From an uncultured Collinsella sp. (lineage in GTDB: Bacteria; Actinomycetota; Coriobacteriia; Coriobacteriales; Coriobacteriaceae): 16,599 nucleotides of DNA. Location: assembly GCA_900549185.1 (NCBI GenBank), contig URNM01000027.1:1-16599 (forward strand), given 5' to 3'. The notes beneath the pieces were generated by a model. That model did not search any database, was not told where the DNA came from, and saw only the letters and a list, made by a program, of their open reading frames with translations. Below, one piece after another: positions 1 through 7,587 of the stretch (the stretch's first letter is position 1; each line of letters begins with the position of its first letter). A program made the translations under genes and the position numbers.

Positions 1-43
1 ACTCGACTAGTCGTCGGCAGCGTCAGATGTGTATAAGAGACAG
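1..43 (+). other. Untrimmed Illumina Nextera adapter (not genomic)
   Basis: Positions 25-43 are the 19-base Tn5 mosaic end AGATGTGTATAAGAGACAG. Positions 11-24 are TCGTCGGCAGCGTC, which together with the mosaic end make the Nextera read-1 adapter. Positions 3-10 read TCGACTAG, which from memory is Nextera i5 index S513, and the AC at 1-2 fits the end of the P5 sequence. This is library sequence left on the contig end. It adds a false tail (LLYTSDAADD) to the minus-strand gene here and creates false plus-strand openings starting MCIRDR and MYKRQ. Confidence 0.98.
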
Positions 44-531
44 ATGTTCCCCTGCTCGGTCGCGGCGAACAGGACAATGCCGCCCGGCGTATGCCCCGGC
101 GTCTCGATCACCTGCAGGCAGACGTCGCCCACCTCGATTGTATCGCCCTCGGCAAGCAAGCGCGTCGGCTCACCCGGATCGGGCGTCTCGATGTCCCACA
201 TGGCGCGCTGCTCCTCGATATTTGCGCGAGGTACCGTCACGTCCTTAGCGCACAACTCATATAGTGCGCTGTCGCCAACGACAGCTCGAACCCCGGCAAC
301 CCCGCCAACATGGTCGGCATGACCGTGCGTGCAGACAGAGCCGAGTACGCGCACCTCGGGATGCGCGGTGTGGATATGCTCCACAAGACGCTCGCCCTCC
401 CACGCCGGATCGACGATTAAGCACTCGTCATTCGAAATCACGGCGTAGCTGTTGGTCTGAATCGGGCCGTTGACGAGCGCCTCAATCGAAGCCGCGCCTC
501 GGGGTGTCAGGTCCAAAGTCATATCGCCCAT
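44..531 (-). CDS. MBL-fold metallo-hydrolase, glyoxalase II-like, C-terminus cut by contig end
   Basis: This is a zinc-dependent hydrolase of the metallo-beta-lactamase fold, related to hydroxyacylglutathione hydrolase and YcbL-like small thioesterases. The signature H-x-H-x-D-H is present as THGHADHVGG about 70 residues in, and a further metal-ligand His lies in ETPGHTPGG about 147 residues in. The ATG at 531 is preferred: an AGGAGG site at 540-545 leaves 8 nt to it but only 2 nt to the in-frame ATG at 537. About 162 genuine residues are seen before the adapter starts; family members are usually about 200 or more, so roughly the last fifth is missing. It follows rel on the same strand, an arrangement seen near relA in other Gram-positive bacteria. 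The substrate cannot be told from sequence; cytosolic thioester hydrolysis is the family expectation. Confidence 0.88.
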
Positions 532-554
532 GCGCATACCCTCCTTCTAAAATA

Positions 555-584
555 CGTTCGAGGCACCAAACGATGCCTCGAACG
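555..584 (-). terminator. Intercistronic hairpin between rel and the MBL hydrolase gene
   Basis: A perfect 11-bp inverted repeat (555-565 with 574-584) encloses an 8-nt loop. On the minus strand it lies 36 nt after the rel stop and is followed by TATTTTAG, then by the AGGAGG site of the next gene. It looks like an intrinsic terminator with a weak U-tract, or an attenuator or processing hairpin that lowers expression of the downstream hydrolase relative to rel. Confidence 0.6.
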
Positions 585-619
585 CAACCAATATCTATGA
601 TGCTGAGAGGCTCTCGCAC

Positions 620-2980
620 CTACACACGGCGCTTGAGTTGCGCTCCGCCCTCGCCGGGCATAAGACGGCGAGCGTCGTAGACCGAATCGACACTGCTGAT
701 GGAAGCCAGCAGCGGATCCAGGCCGCTCGCATCCGAAATTTCGACCATAAAGCGCAGGGTTGCAATACCCTCGCGGTTGGTCGACGTGGCGGCAGAAAGG
801 ATATTGCCGCCCGCATCGCCAATGGCAATGGTGACATCCTTGAGCAGGCCCATGCGGTCCAGGCACTCGACCACGATCTCGACCTGGAAGAGGGTATCGG
901 CAGCGCCGTCCCACTCCACATCAATCATGCGCTCGGGATGTTCCATAAGACCCTTGACGTTAGGGCAGTTGGCGCGATGCACCGAAACGCCACGACCACG
1001 CGTGATGAAGCCGACGATGTCGTCGCCCGTCACGGGGTTGCAGCAATGAGCCAGACGGACCAGCAGGCCGCTGTTGCTCTCGCCCTTGACGATAATGCCG
1101 TTACTGGCGCTCTTGCCGCGCTTTTGCGGCTTGCGGTTGGAGCCGCGAGCGGGCTGCTTCACGACCTCGGCGATAGCCTCGGCCTTGGTGAGCTGTTCCT
1201 CGGGCTTGGGGTCCAAGATTTGCTCGACCTTGTTACCCACGGCGCGTGGGGCGACCTTGCCGGCGCCGACGGCGGCAAACAGGCCCTCGAGCTGCTTGTA
1301 GTTAAACTGCTCCGCCACGGCGTTGAGTGCACGCGTGGATCGCGGCGTAGAGATACCATACCCGCGCTTGCGCAGGTCCTTGGCGAGTATATCGCGGCCG
1401 GCAGCAGCGTCATCGTCTTTGGTCGCAGCGGCGAAGTAACGGCGGATCTTTGACTTGGCAGAAGGCGTCTTAACGATCTTGAGCCAATCACGCGACGGCT
1501 TGGAACTCTTGTTGGTCAGGATCTCGACACGGTCACCCGTCTTAATCTCGTGCGTGAGCGGAGCCACCGCACCGTTGATTTTGGCGCCGACGCAATGGTT
1601 TCCCACCTCGGTGTGAACGGCATAGGCAAAGTCGAGCGGCGTGGATCCGGCACGAAGCGCCATGACCTCGCCTTTGGGCGTGAAGACAAAGATCTCCTGA
1701 TCGAACAGATCGACCTTCAGCGAGTGCAGGTATTCCTTGGCATCGGTGATCTCGTCGGAAGCCGCCCAATCGAGCGAATGCTTGAGCCAGTTGATCTGGT
1801 CGTCCAAACGTTGAGCGTCATTGGTCTTGGAAGCAGAAGATCCGCCCGACTTCTTGTATAGCCAGTGGGCGGCAATGCCGTACTCGGCCTGCTCATGCAT
1901 CTCGTAGGTTCGAATCTGAATCTCGAGCGGACGAGCCGTGGGGCCGATGACCGTCGTGTGGAGCGACTGGTAGTTATTGACCTTGGGCATGGCGATATAG
2001 TCTTTAAAGCGACCGGGCATGGGGTGCCACAGCGTATGCACCGCGCCGAGCGTGGAGTAGCAATCGCGCACCGAATGCGTGATGACACGCAGTGCCACCA
2101 GGTCGTAGATCTCGGAGAATTCCTTGCCCTTGCGCTTCATCTTTTGGTAGATGGACCAATAGTGCTTGGAACGGCCGTTAATCTGGAAGTCCTCCAGGCC
2201 AATGCGGTTGAGTTCGTCGGTGAGTGTCTTGATGGTCTCGGCCAGATAGCGCTCACGGACCTCGCGCGACTCCGCCACCATGCGCGCGATGCGCTGGTAG
2301 GCGTCGGGTTCAAGGTAGAAGAAGGACAGGTCCTCGAGCTCCCATTTAATGGAGCTCATGCCCAGACGGTCGGCCAGGGGCGCATACACGTCCATGGTCT
2401 CGCGAGCCTTAAACAGGCGACGATCCTCGCGCAGGGCCGCCAGCGTTCGCATGTTGTGCAGACGGTCGGCAAGTTTAACGATGATGACGCGAATGTCCTT
2501 GGACATGGCAAGGAACATCTTGCGCAGCGTGAGCGCCTGCTTCTCGTCCATGCTGTCGACTTCGATGTTGGTGAGCTTGGTCACGCCATCGACGAGCTCG
2601 GCCACTGTATCGCCAAACAGGCCGGAAACATCGGCAAGCGAGGTCTCGGTATCCTCGACGGTATCGTGCAGCAGTGCGGCGCACACCACATCGCAGTCCA
2701 TCTTGAGATCGGCCAAAATGATGGCAACCTCGACGGGATGGTTAATGTACATCTCGCCCGAGCGGCGCTTTTGGTTGCAGTGCTTCTCGGCGGCAAAGCA
2801 GTAGGCTTGCTCCACCTTAGAAAAGTCGTCCTCATTCATATATTTGAGGCACAGGCGCTCCAGCTTGTCGTAGCTGTCCGCCATAATCTCGGGCGGCAGC
2901 TCATCGGCATGCTTATAGTGCTCCATCTCCGAAAACGGCTGGAGGGTGGAATCATGGGCGGTACGGGCTGCGGCATCCAT
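620..2980 (-). CDS. rel: Bifunctional (p)ppGpp synthetase/hydrolase (long Rel/SpoT homolog)
   Basis: A 786-residue cytosolic enzyme that makes (p)ppGpp from ATP and GTP/GDP and also degrades it, the central stringent-response regulator. Domains in order: HD hydrolase (about 55-205) with H105-D106 in LLHDTVEDT and LADRLHNMRT at 170-179; synthetase (about 260-375) with RFKD at 324-327, NNYQSLHTT and EYGIAAHW; TGS (about 424-490); a Cys/His-rich region with HCC at 645-647 and C672; ACT (about 700-773). The intact HD residues and the RFKD (RxKD) signature indicate both activities, as in Gram-positive Rel. Length fits the family. The ATG at 2980 has an AAGGGG site about 6 nt upstream. The start lies 15 nt after the recJ-recQ fusion stop, so the two are probably co-transcribed and perhaps translationally coupled. 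The TGS and ACT domains are where ribosome-associated starvation sensing acts in this family. Confidence 0.96.
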   Translation of the reverse strand: MDAAARTAHDSTLQPFSEMEHYKHADELPPEIMADSYDKLERLCLKYMNEDDFSKVEQAYCFAAEKHCNQKRRSGEMYINHPVEVAIILADLKMDCDVVCAALLHDTVEDTETSLADVSGLFGDTVAELVDGVTKLTNIEVDSMDEKQALTLRKMFLAMSKDIRVIIVKLADRLHNMRTLAALREDRRLFKARETMDVYAPLADRLGMSSIKWELEDLSFFYLEPDAYQRIARMVAESREVRERYLAETIKTLTDELNRIGLEDFQINGRSKHYWSIYQKMKRKGKEFSEIYDLVALRVITHSVRDCYSTLGAVHTLWHPMPGRFKDYIAMPKVNNYQSLHTTVIGPTARPLEIQIRTYEMHEQAEYGIAAHWLYKKSGGSSASKTNDAQRLDDQINWLKHSLDWAASDEITDAKEYLHSLKVDLFDQEIFVFTPKGEVMALRAGSTPLDFAYAVHTEVGNHCVGAKINGAVAPLTHEIKTGDRVEILTNKSSKPSRDWLKIVKTPSAKSKIRRYFAAATKDDDAAAGRDILAKDLRKRGYGISTPRSTRALNAVAEQFNYKQLEGLFAAVGAGKVAPRAVGNKVEQILDPKPEEQLTKAEAIAEVVKQPARGSNRKPQKRGKSASNGIIVKGESNSGLLVRLAHCCNPVTGDDIVGFITRGRGVSVHRANCPNVKGLMEHPERMIDVEWDGAADTLFQVEIVVECLDRMGLLKDVTIAIGDAGGNILSAATSTNREGIATLRFMVEISDASGLDPLLASISSVDSVYDARRLMPGEGGAQLKRRV

Positions 2981-2995
2981 CGAGGTCCCCTTCCC

Positions 2996-5900
2996 CTAGG
3001 CCCGCGGTACGATCGGGCGGTTAACTTTGGCTAGCATATCAGAAGCGCACGAATCGAGCGCCCAGCTCCGGAAAGCCGAAAACTCCATGCGCGAGCGCAA
3101 GCCCTCCAAATAGCGAATTGACCTACTCAATTGCACGCGGCCGGGGTTTTCGGCCATCGCGATGCGACGGGTGTCGTCAAACCCCGAAACTCGACAAAAA
3201 CCAAGCTCTTCGAAGATTCCCAGGCCGCTTTCCACCGAACGCTCGTCGACCGGCGTGCGAGCATCGATGGCAAGGCACATCTGCGCGATGTCGATATCGC
3301 TCGCGCTAAAGGAATCGTCCCCGGTTTTGCCGCGGTTGGAGCGCCACATGGTCTGCAGCGCGCGATAGAGCGTGACGAGCTCGTCGCGCTCGGGCGCATA
3401 GCAGTCGAGTAGGCGCTCGTTAATGCGGGCGTCGCGCGACGAATAGAGCAGGTGGATCACGGCGGGCTGGCCATCGCGACCGGCACGGCCGCTCATCTGG
3501 TTAAACTCAATGCCGCCAAACGGCATGTGATAGAGCACGACATGGCGAATATCGGGAAGGTTGACGCCCTCGCCAAAGGCAGATGTCGAGACAATGCAGC
3601 TGAGGCTGCCGTCTCGGAATGCTTCCTCCACGCGACGGCGATCGGAACGCGCAAGCCCCGCGTTATAGAACGCGATATGGGTTGCGCAATCGGGCACACG
3701 CTTGCGCAACGTCTTGGCGAGCGCCACGGACTGGTCGCGCGAATTGACGTAGATGACGGTCTTTTCCCCCGTCGCCACGATCGACACCAAACGGTTCTCG
3801 CGACTTGCAAGATCGCGGTCGTCCTCGAGCTGCAGGTTCTCGCGCACCGTCTCGTCGACCACCGTGCGAGTGATCGGCAGCATGCGGGCAAGCTCGGCCA
3901 CGACCGGAGCCGTCGCGGTGGCCGTCGCAGCCATAACGACCGGGTCGCCCAGGGCTTTGAGGATATCGGGCATGTCGAGATAGGCGCTGCGGTCGCCGCC
4001 CTTGGCAAGACCGGCATGATGCGCCTCATCGATAACGACAAAGCCGATGCGGGCCGAACGCGCGAAGCGGTCACGGTGGATAGATAGGAACTCGGGCGTC
4101 GTGAGCACGATACCGGTGCGACCCGAAGCTAGGCCGGCGAACACGTCATCGCGTGCGGCCTCCACGGTCTCGCCGGTCAGCACGCCAACGCCAATGCCAA
4201 GCGATGCCATCGTCGACGAGAGGTGATAGGCCTGGTCGGCAACAAGCGCACGCAGCGGATAGACAAAGATGCTCGCACGTCCGCGAAGCACCGCCTCACG
4301 CGCGGCATGCACATGGAAGATGAGCGACTTGCCGCGGCCCGTCCCCATAACCGCCAAGACACTCTGGTGATCGGCCAAGGCGTCGAGCGCCTCAACCTGC
4401 GCGCGGTGCGGCTGGTTCGATCCGATAAAGCTATGGATAAGCGAGCGCGTGAGCTCGGTATAGGAAAGCTGGGCGAGCGTCTCGCGCTTGCGCGACTCCA
4501 GGCGCAGGCCGGAATCCGCCGGCTGCACGCCACGACGAAGCTCGCATGCCGGATCGTCGACGCTGGGCAGCGTGGTATCGCGGACCAGAACATCCTTGAC
4601 CATGAGCTTGGGCTTCACACGACCCTGCCAATGCTCGGCAACGGCCTCGAATACCAAGTCGACAGCGCTATCGCAGTTGATGAGCTTATCGATTTGCGAC
4701 ACACGGAACATAATGGCCGGCACACTCGCGGCGCCATCCGTCGCCACAAAGCGCATGTGCTCGCCGGTTTTGCCCACCACGGCGCGATCGCACATCGTCA
4801 CGCCCTCGGCGGCCAGAAGCGGCACCTTATTGCCTTGGCCAAACGGCTCAAGACGGGAAATCTGCTCGATGGTCTCGATATTTAGCTCGGAGAGGTCAAC
4901 GGTGGCGGCAACCTCGTCAGTGTCCTCAAAGTCCTCGGCGGGAAGCTCCGATAGCACGGCCGAAAGGCGACGGCGGAACTCATCGAGCTTGGATGCCTCG
5001 ATGGTCACACCCACCGCACCAGCATGTCCGCCGCGACGAATCATCAGGTCGGAACAGCGCTCGACGGCGTCAAACAGGTTAACTTTGCCCACCGAGCGAC
5101 CAGAGCCGCGCGCGATACCGTCCTCGATCGAGAACAGCAGCGCCGGCACGTGGTAGCGGTTGGTCAGACGGCTTGCCACGATGCCCTTGACGCCCTCGTG
5201 CCAGCCTTCGCCGCCCACGACGATCGCGCGTCCGCCGTCATAGGTCTCCTCGACCTTTGCCATGGCATCGCGCGTGAGCTCCGCCTCGATCTCACGGCGC
5301 TGGCGATTGATTTCCTCGAGTTCGGCGGCAAGCGCGCTCGCTTCGATGGGGTCGCGGGCAAGCAGCAGGTCGAGCGCCAGCTTGGGATCGGCCATGCGGC
5401 CGGCGGCGTTCAAGCGGGGAATGAGCGAGAATGACAGGCCATCCGCCGTAATGCTCGAAAGGTCGGCCTTGGCAAGTGCGGCAAGCGCGATATAACCGGG
5501 GCGGGCCGTCACGCGCATCTGCTGGATGCCCTCGGCGACCAGTGCGCGATTCTCGGGCGTGAGCGGCATCATGTCGGACACGGTGCCCAGCGCCGCGACC
5601 TCTATCAGCGAACGCCAATACGACGGCTTGCCCAAACGCTCGCCCAGGACCTGCACCAGCTTAAGCGCCACACCGGCACCGGCAAGCTCGCGCGAGGGGC
5701 CCTCGTCCTCGAGCTTGGGATCGGTCAGGGGCACGCCCTGCGGCACCTGGTCGGACGGCTCGTGATGGTCCGTGACCACCAAATCGATCCCCAGACTCTC
5801 CAGATAGGAGACCTCTTCCTTGGCAGCAATACCGTTATCGACGGTCACAATCAGGTTGGGTTGAGCGAGCTCGTTGACGCGGTCGAGCGCCGCACGCGAC

Positions 5901-6283
5901 AGGCCGTAACCCTCGTCAAAGCGATGCGGAATAAACGGTGTGACGTTGGCGCCAAACGAACGTAGCGCCTCGGTCAACAGACAAGTCGACGTAATGCCGT
6001 CGACGTCAAAATCGCCAAAGACGGCGATGCGCTCGTGGCTGCGAATAGCGCGCTCAACGCGGTCGGCGACGACCACCATGCCCGGAATAACGAGTGGGTC
6101 CGCCCAGTCGCGATCGAGCGAAGGCGTCAAAAACAGCTGGCCTTCCTCGATGGATGTAATGCCGTGCGCAACCATAATGCGCGCCACCAGCCCGGGTATG
6201 CCCAGGCCAGCCGAAAGCTCCTTTTCGAGCTCGGGGTTTTGCTGAGCGACCGCCCAGCGATGCGTCGTCTTAAGCGATGACAT
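2996..6283 (-). CDS. recJ: RecJ exonuclease fused to a RecQ-like DEAH helicase
   Basis: A fusion of about 1095 residues. The N-terminal half is a full RecJ, the 5'-3' single-strand DNA exonuclease of recombination and mismatch repair: DFDVDG at 91-96, VDN near 149, DHH at 172-174, SDM near 237, DHHA1 with RRGGHAG near 418, then an OB-like domain with EPFGQGNKVP near 480. From about 600 onward a superfamily 2 helicase follows: Walker A GTGRGKS (647-653), DEAHH (752-756), ATATAT (about 786), a RecQ-like motif V around STSAFGEGVNLPD, and motif VI QMSGRAGRDG (from 929). No four-Cys zinc site typical of RecQ's RQC region is seen; the last ~110 residues are unassigned. Single-domain RecJ is about 570 residues. 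In E. coli RecQ and RecJ act together at stalled forks, so the fusion would couple unwinding to digestion. An in-frame GTG at 6328 is an alternative start; ATG 6283 has a G-rich site upstream and the RecJ-like N-terminus. Confidence 0.93.
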   Translation of the reverse strand: MSSLKTTHRWAVAQQNPELEKELSAGLGIPGLVARIMVAHGITSIEEGQLFLTPSLDRDWADPLVIPGMVVVADRVERAIRSHERIAVFGDFDVDGITSTCLLTEALRSFGANVTPFIPHRFDEGYGLSRAALDRVNELAQPNLIVTVDNGIAAKEEVSYLESLGIDLVVTDHHEPSDQVPQGVPLTDPKLEDEGPSRELAGAGVALKLVQVLGERLGKPSYWRSLIEVAALGTVSDMMPLTPENRALVAEGIQQMRVTARPGYIALAALAKADLSSITADGLSFSLIPRLNAAGRMADPKLALDLLLARDPIEASALAAELEEINRQRREIEAELTRDAMAKVEETYDGGRAIVVGGEGWHEGVKGIVASRLTNRYHVPALLFSIEDGIARGSGRSVGKVNLFDAVERCSDLMIRRGGHAGAVGVTIEASKLDEFRRRLSAVLSELPAEDFEDTDEVAATVDLSELNIETIEQISRLEPFGQGNKVPLLAAEGVTMCDRAVVGKTGEHMRFVATDGAASVPAIMFRVSQIDKLINCDSAVDLVFEAVAEHWQGRVKPKLMVKDVLVRDTTLPSVDDPACELRRGVQPADSGLRLESRKRETLAQLSYTELTRSLIHSFIGSNQPHRAQVEALDALADHQSVLAVMGTGRGKSLIFHVHAAREAVLRGRASIFVYPLRALVADQAYHLSSTMASLGIGVGVLTGETVEAARDDVFAGLASGRTGIVLTTPEFLSIHRDRFARSARIGFVVIDEAHHAGLAKGGDRSAYLDMPDILKALGDPVVMAATATATAPVVAELARMLPITRTVVDETVRENLQLEDDRDLASRENRLVSIVATGEKTVIYVNSRDQSVALAKTLRKRVPDCATHIAFYNAGLARSDRRRVEEAFRDGSLSCIVSTSAFGEGVNLPDIRHVVLYHMPFGGIEFNQMSGRAGRDGQPAVIHLLYSSRDARINERLLDCYAPERDELVTLYRALQTMWRSNRGKTGDDSFSASDIDIAQMCLAIDARTPVDERSVESGLGIFEELGFCRVSGFDDTRRIAMAENPGRVQLSRSIRYLEGLRSRMEFSAFRSWALDSCASDMLAKVNRPIVPRA

Positions 6284-6356
6284 AGGCGCCCACCCCCGAT
6301 AGGGGCAGGTCGCCGCGATACCTCTCACGGTTCATAGCGATGAGTCCTCTGTGCAT

Positions 6357-6372
6357 GCCCGCTTCGGCAGGC
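6357..6372 (-). other. Small stem-loop in the probable recJ leader
   Basis: On the minus strand this reads GCCTGC-CGAA-GCGGGC, a 6-bp stem (one G-U pair) with a four-base loop, just downstream of the candidate -10 box. It would sit near the 5' end of the recJ-rel transcript. Function is unknown; it could simply stabilise the leader. Confidence 0.35.
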
Positions 6373-6391
6373 AGATCTGTTGAACGGATTT

Positions 6392-6420
6392 ATTATACCG
6401 TGCAGCGCGGACGCACAACA
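6392..6420 (-). promoter_or_regulatory. Candidate promoter of the recJ-rel operon
   Basis: The minus strand carries a perfect TATAAT at 6397-6392. Seventeen bases upstream is TGTTGT (6420-6415), a poor -35 match; TTGTGC at 6418-6413 would give a 15-nt spacer. Transcription would start near 6385, leaving a leader of about 100 nt to the ATG at 6283. The -10 is strong and the -35 weak. Confidence 0.5.
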
Positions 6421-6438
6421 TCCAGCACGCCGTGGTTT

Positions 6439-6474
6439 CGATAAACGAGGGCGGTAATACCCTCGAAATAATCG
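6439..6474. repeat. Two-tier inverted repeat in the divergent control region
   Basis: CGAGGG (6446-6451) pairs with CCCTCG (6460-6465) across 8 nt, and outside this CGAT (6439-6442) pairs with ATCG (6471-6474). A second short repeat, GACGC/GCGTC, lies at 6492-6507. Both lie between the recJ promoter candidate and the transporter start. They could be operator sites or leader structure for the plus-strand transporter gene. No convincing plus-strand promoter was recognised in 6284-6558. Confidence 0.4.
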
Positions 6475-6558
6475 AGCGTTTCAGCCACACGGACGCATGC
6501 GAGCGTCTAGCATATCCATTCAAAACGGATTCACGAGCAAAGGGAGTCACAAGAGCAT

Positions 6559-7557
6559 ATGAAGCAATGGGTTGGACTGGGCAAATTTCTCGCAGGACAT
6601 ATGCAGGTCATCGTTCCGATTTGCGTGGCGCTCGGCGTGCTCTTTCCTCAGCAGATCGGCGTTCTCAAGCCCATCGTTCCCACCCTGTTTGCCTTTATGA
6701 CGTTCCAAGGCGCGCTCAGCAACACCTTCCACCAGGTGGCTGAGGTGTTCCACCGTCCCCTGCATCTGATTTTGGCGTTATTTGTCTCGGCTGTGATCAT
6801 CCCCATCGCGGCGTATGCCATGGGCTCACTGTTCTTTGGCTCCAACCCCAACCTTGTCTGCGGCATCGTGCTCGAGTACAGCGTGCCCGTGGCAGTCACC
6901 GCCTTTATGTGGATCAGCATGTTCGGCGGCAACGGCCCGCTCGCACTCACCATCATCCTGACGTCTTCGGTTATATCGCCCGTGACGATTCCGCTCACGC
7001 TCAAGCTCCTGTTGGGCGCCACCGTCGCAATCGATGTTCCGAGCATGATGCAGAACATGGCCTTTATGATTGCCATCCCCGCCGTGCTCGGCATCGTGAT
7101 CAACGAGCTCACGCACGGCTGGGGACACGAGAAACTCTCCCCCGCGCTCTCGCCCGCCTGCAAATTTATGATGATGGGCGTCATCGCGTCCAACTCCACC
7201 GCCATGAGCGAGTACGTGCTACACATGAACGCGGTGCGCCTGGAAGTCGCCCTCTTTATTCTGGTGTTCGCCATCAGCGGCTTTGTCGTGGGCATTCTGG
7301 TCGCCCGCGCGTTGCACCTGACGTATAGCGAGACGACCACCATGTGCTTTACCTGCGGCATGCGCAATATCTCTTCGGGCGCCGTCATCGCCACACAGTA
7401 TTTTCCCGGCGAGGTCGTGTTCCCCGTCATGTGCGGAACGCTGTTTCAGCAGGTGCTGGCCTCGATTATCGGGCATCTCTTTGAGCGCCTAACCGGCGAG
7501 GAGCGCGCCGCCCAGCGCAAGCGGGTCGAGGCCGGCCGCGACGCCATGGCACGCTAG
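6559..7557 (+). CDS. Bile acid:sodium symporter family (BASS) membrane transporter
   Basis: A 332-residue integral membrane protein made almost wholly of hydrophobic segments, roughly nine or ten helices. The C-terminal stretch CGMRNISSGAVIATQYFPGE, followed by VVFPVMCGTLFQQVLAS, resembles the conserved core helix of the BASS family, which moves organic anions together with sodium. The tail (about 310-332) is charged and probably cytoplasmic. Known BASS substrates include bile acids, pantothenate and various organic acids; nothing here fixes the substrate, and bile salt transport should not be assumed. An AGGGAG site lies 12 nt upstream of the ATG at 6559; an in-frame ATG at 6601 is less likely because it would remove part of the first helix region. 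The gene is transcribed away from the recJ operon and ends 29 nt from the converging DUF4931 gene, so it is probably monocistronic. Confidence 0.85.
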   Translation: MKQWVGLGKFLAGHMQVIVPICVALGVLFPQQIGVLKPIVPTLFAFMTFQGALSNTFHQVAEVFHRPLHLILALFVSAVIIPIAAYAMGSLFFGSNPNLVCGIVLEYSVPVAVTAFMWISMFGGNGPLALTIILTSSVISPVTIPLTLKLLLGATVAIDVPSMMQNMAFMIAIPAVLGIVINELTHGWGHEKLSPALSPACKFMMMGVIASNSTAMSEYVLHMNAVRLEVALFILVFAISGFVVGILVARALHLTYSETTTMCFTCGMRNISSGAVIATQYFPGEVVFPVMCGTLFQQVLASIIGHLFERLTGEERAAQRKRVEAGRDAMAR

Positions 7558-7587
7558 ACTGTCCGCATTACGCGGGGCTAGTCTTGC
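7553..7587. other. Compound inverted repeat across two converging stops
   Basis: AGACT (7556-7560) pairs with AGTCT (7580-7584), flanked by GC/GC, and inside it CCGC (7563-7566) pairs with GCGG (7572-7575). The structure covers both stop codons of the BASS and DUF4931 genes. No T-run follows on either strand, so it is at best a weak bidirectional terminator. Confidence 0.3.

Noticed and set aside
27..322. Plus-strand open frames starting MCIRDR and MYKRQ over the first 300 bases
   Set aside because: Their starts are translations of the Nextera adapter and they lie antisense to the MBL-fold gene; they are not genes.
1865..3034. A 389-residue plus-strand open frame antisense to rel
   Set aside because: It is the GC-rich shadow of rel. 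It has no ribosome binding site or recognisable domain, while rel has full domain order and motifs.
6332..6550. A 72-residue minus-strand frame upstream of recJ
   Set aside because: It covers the promoter candidate and dyads, has no good ribosome binding site and no recognisable features.
6559..7557. Calling the BASS protein a bile salt transporter in a gut organism
   Set aside because: Family membership does not set the substrate, and no bile acid genes are nearby.
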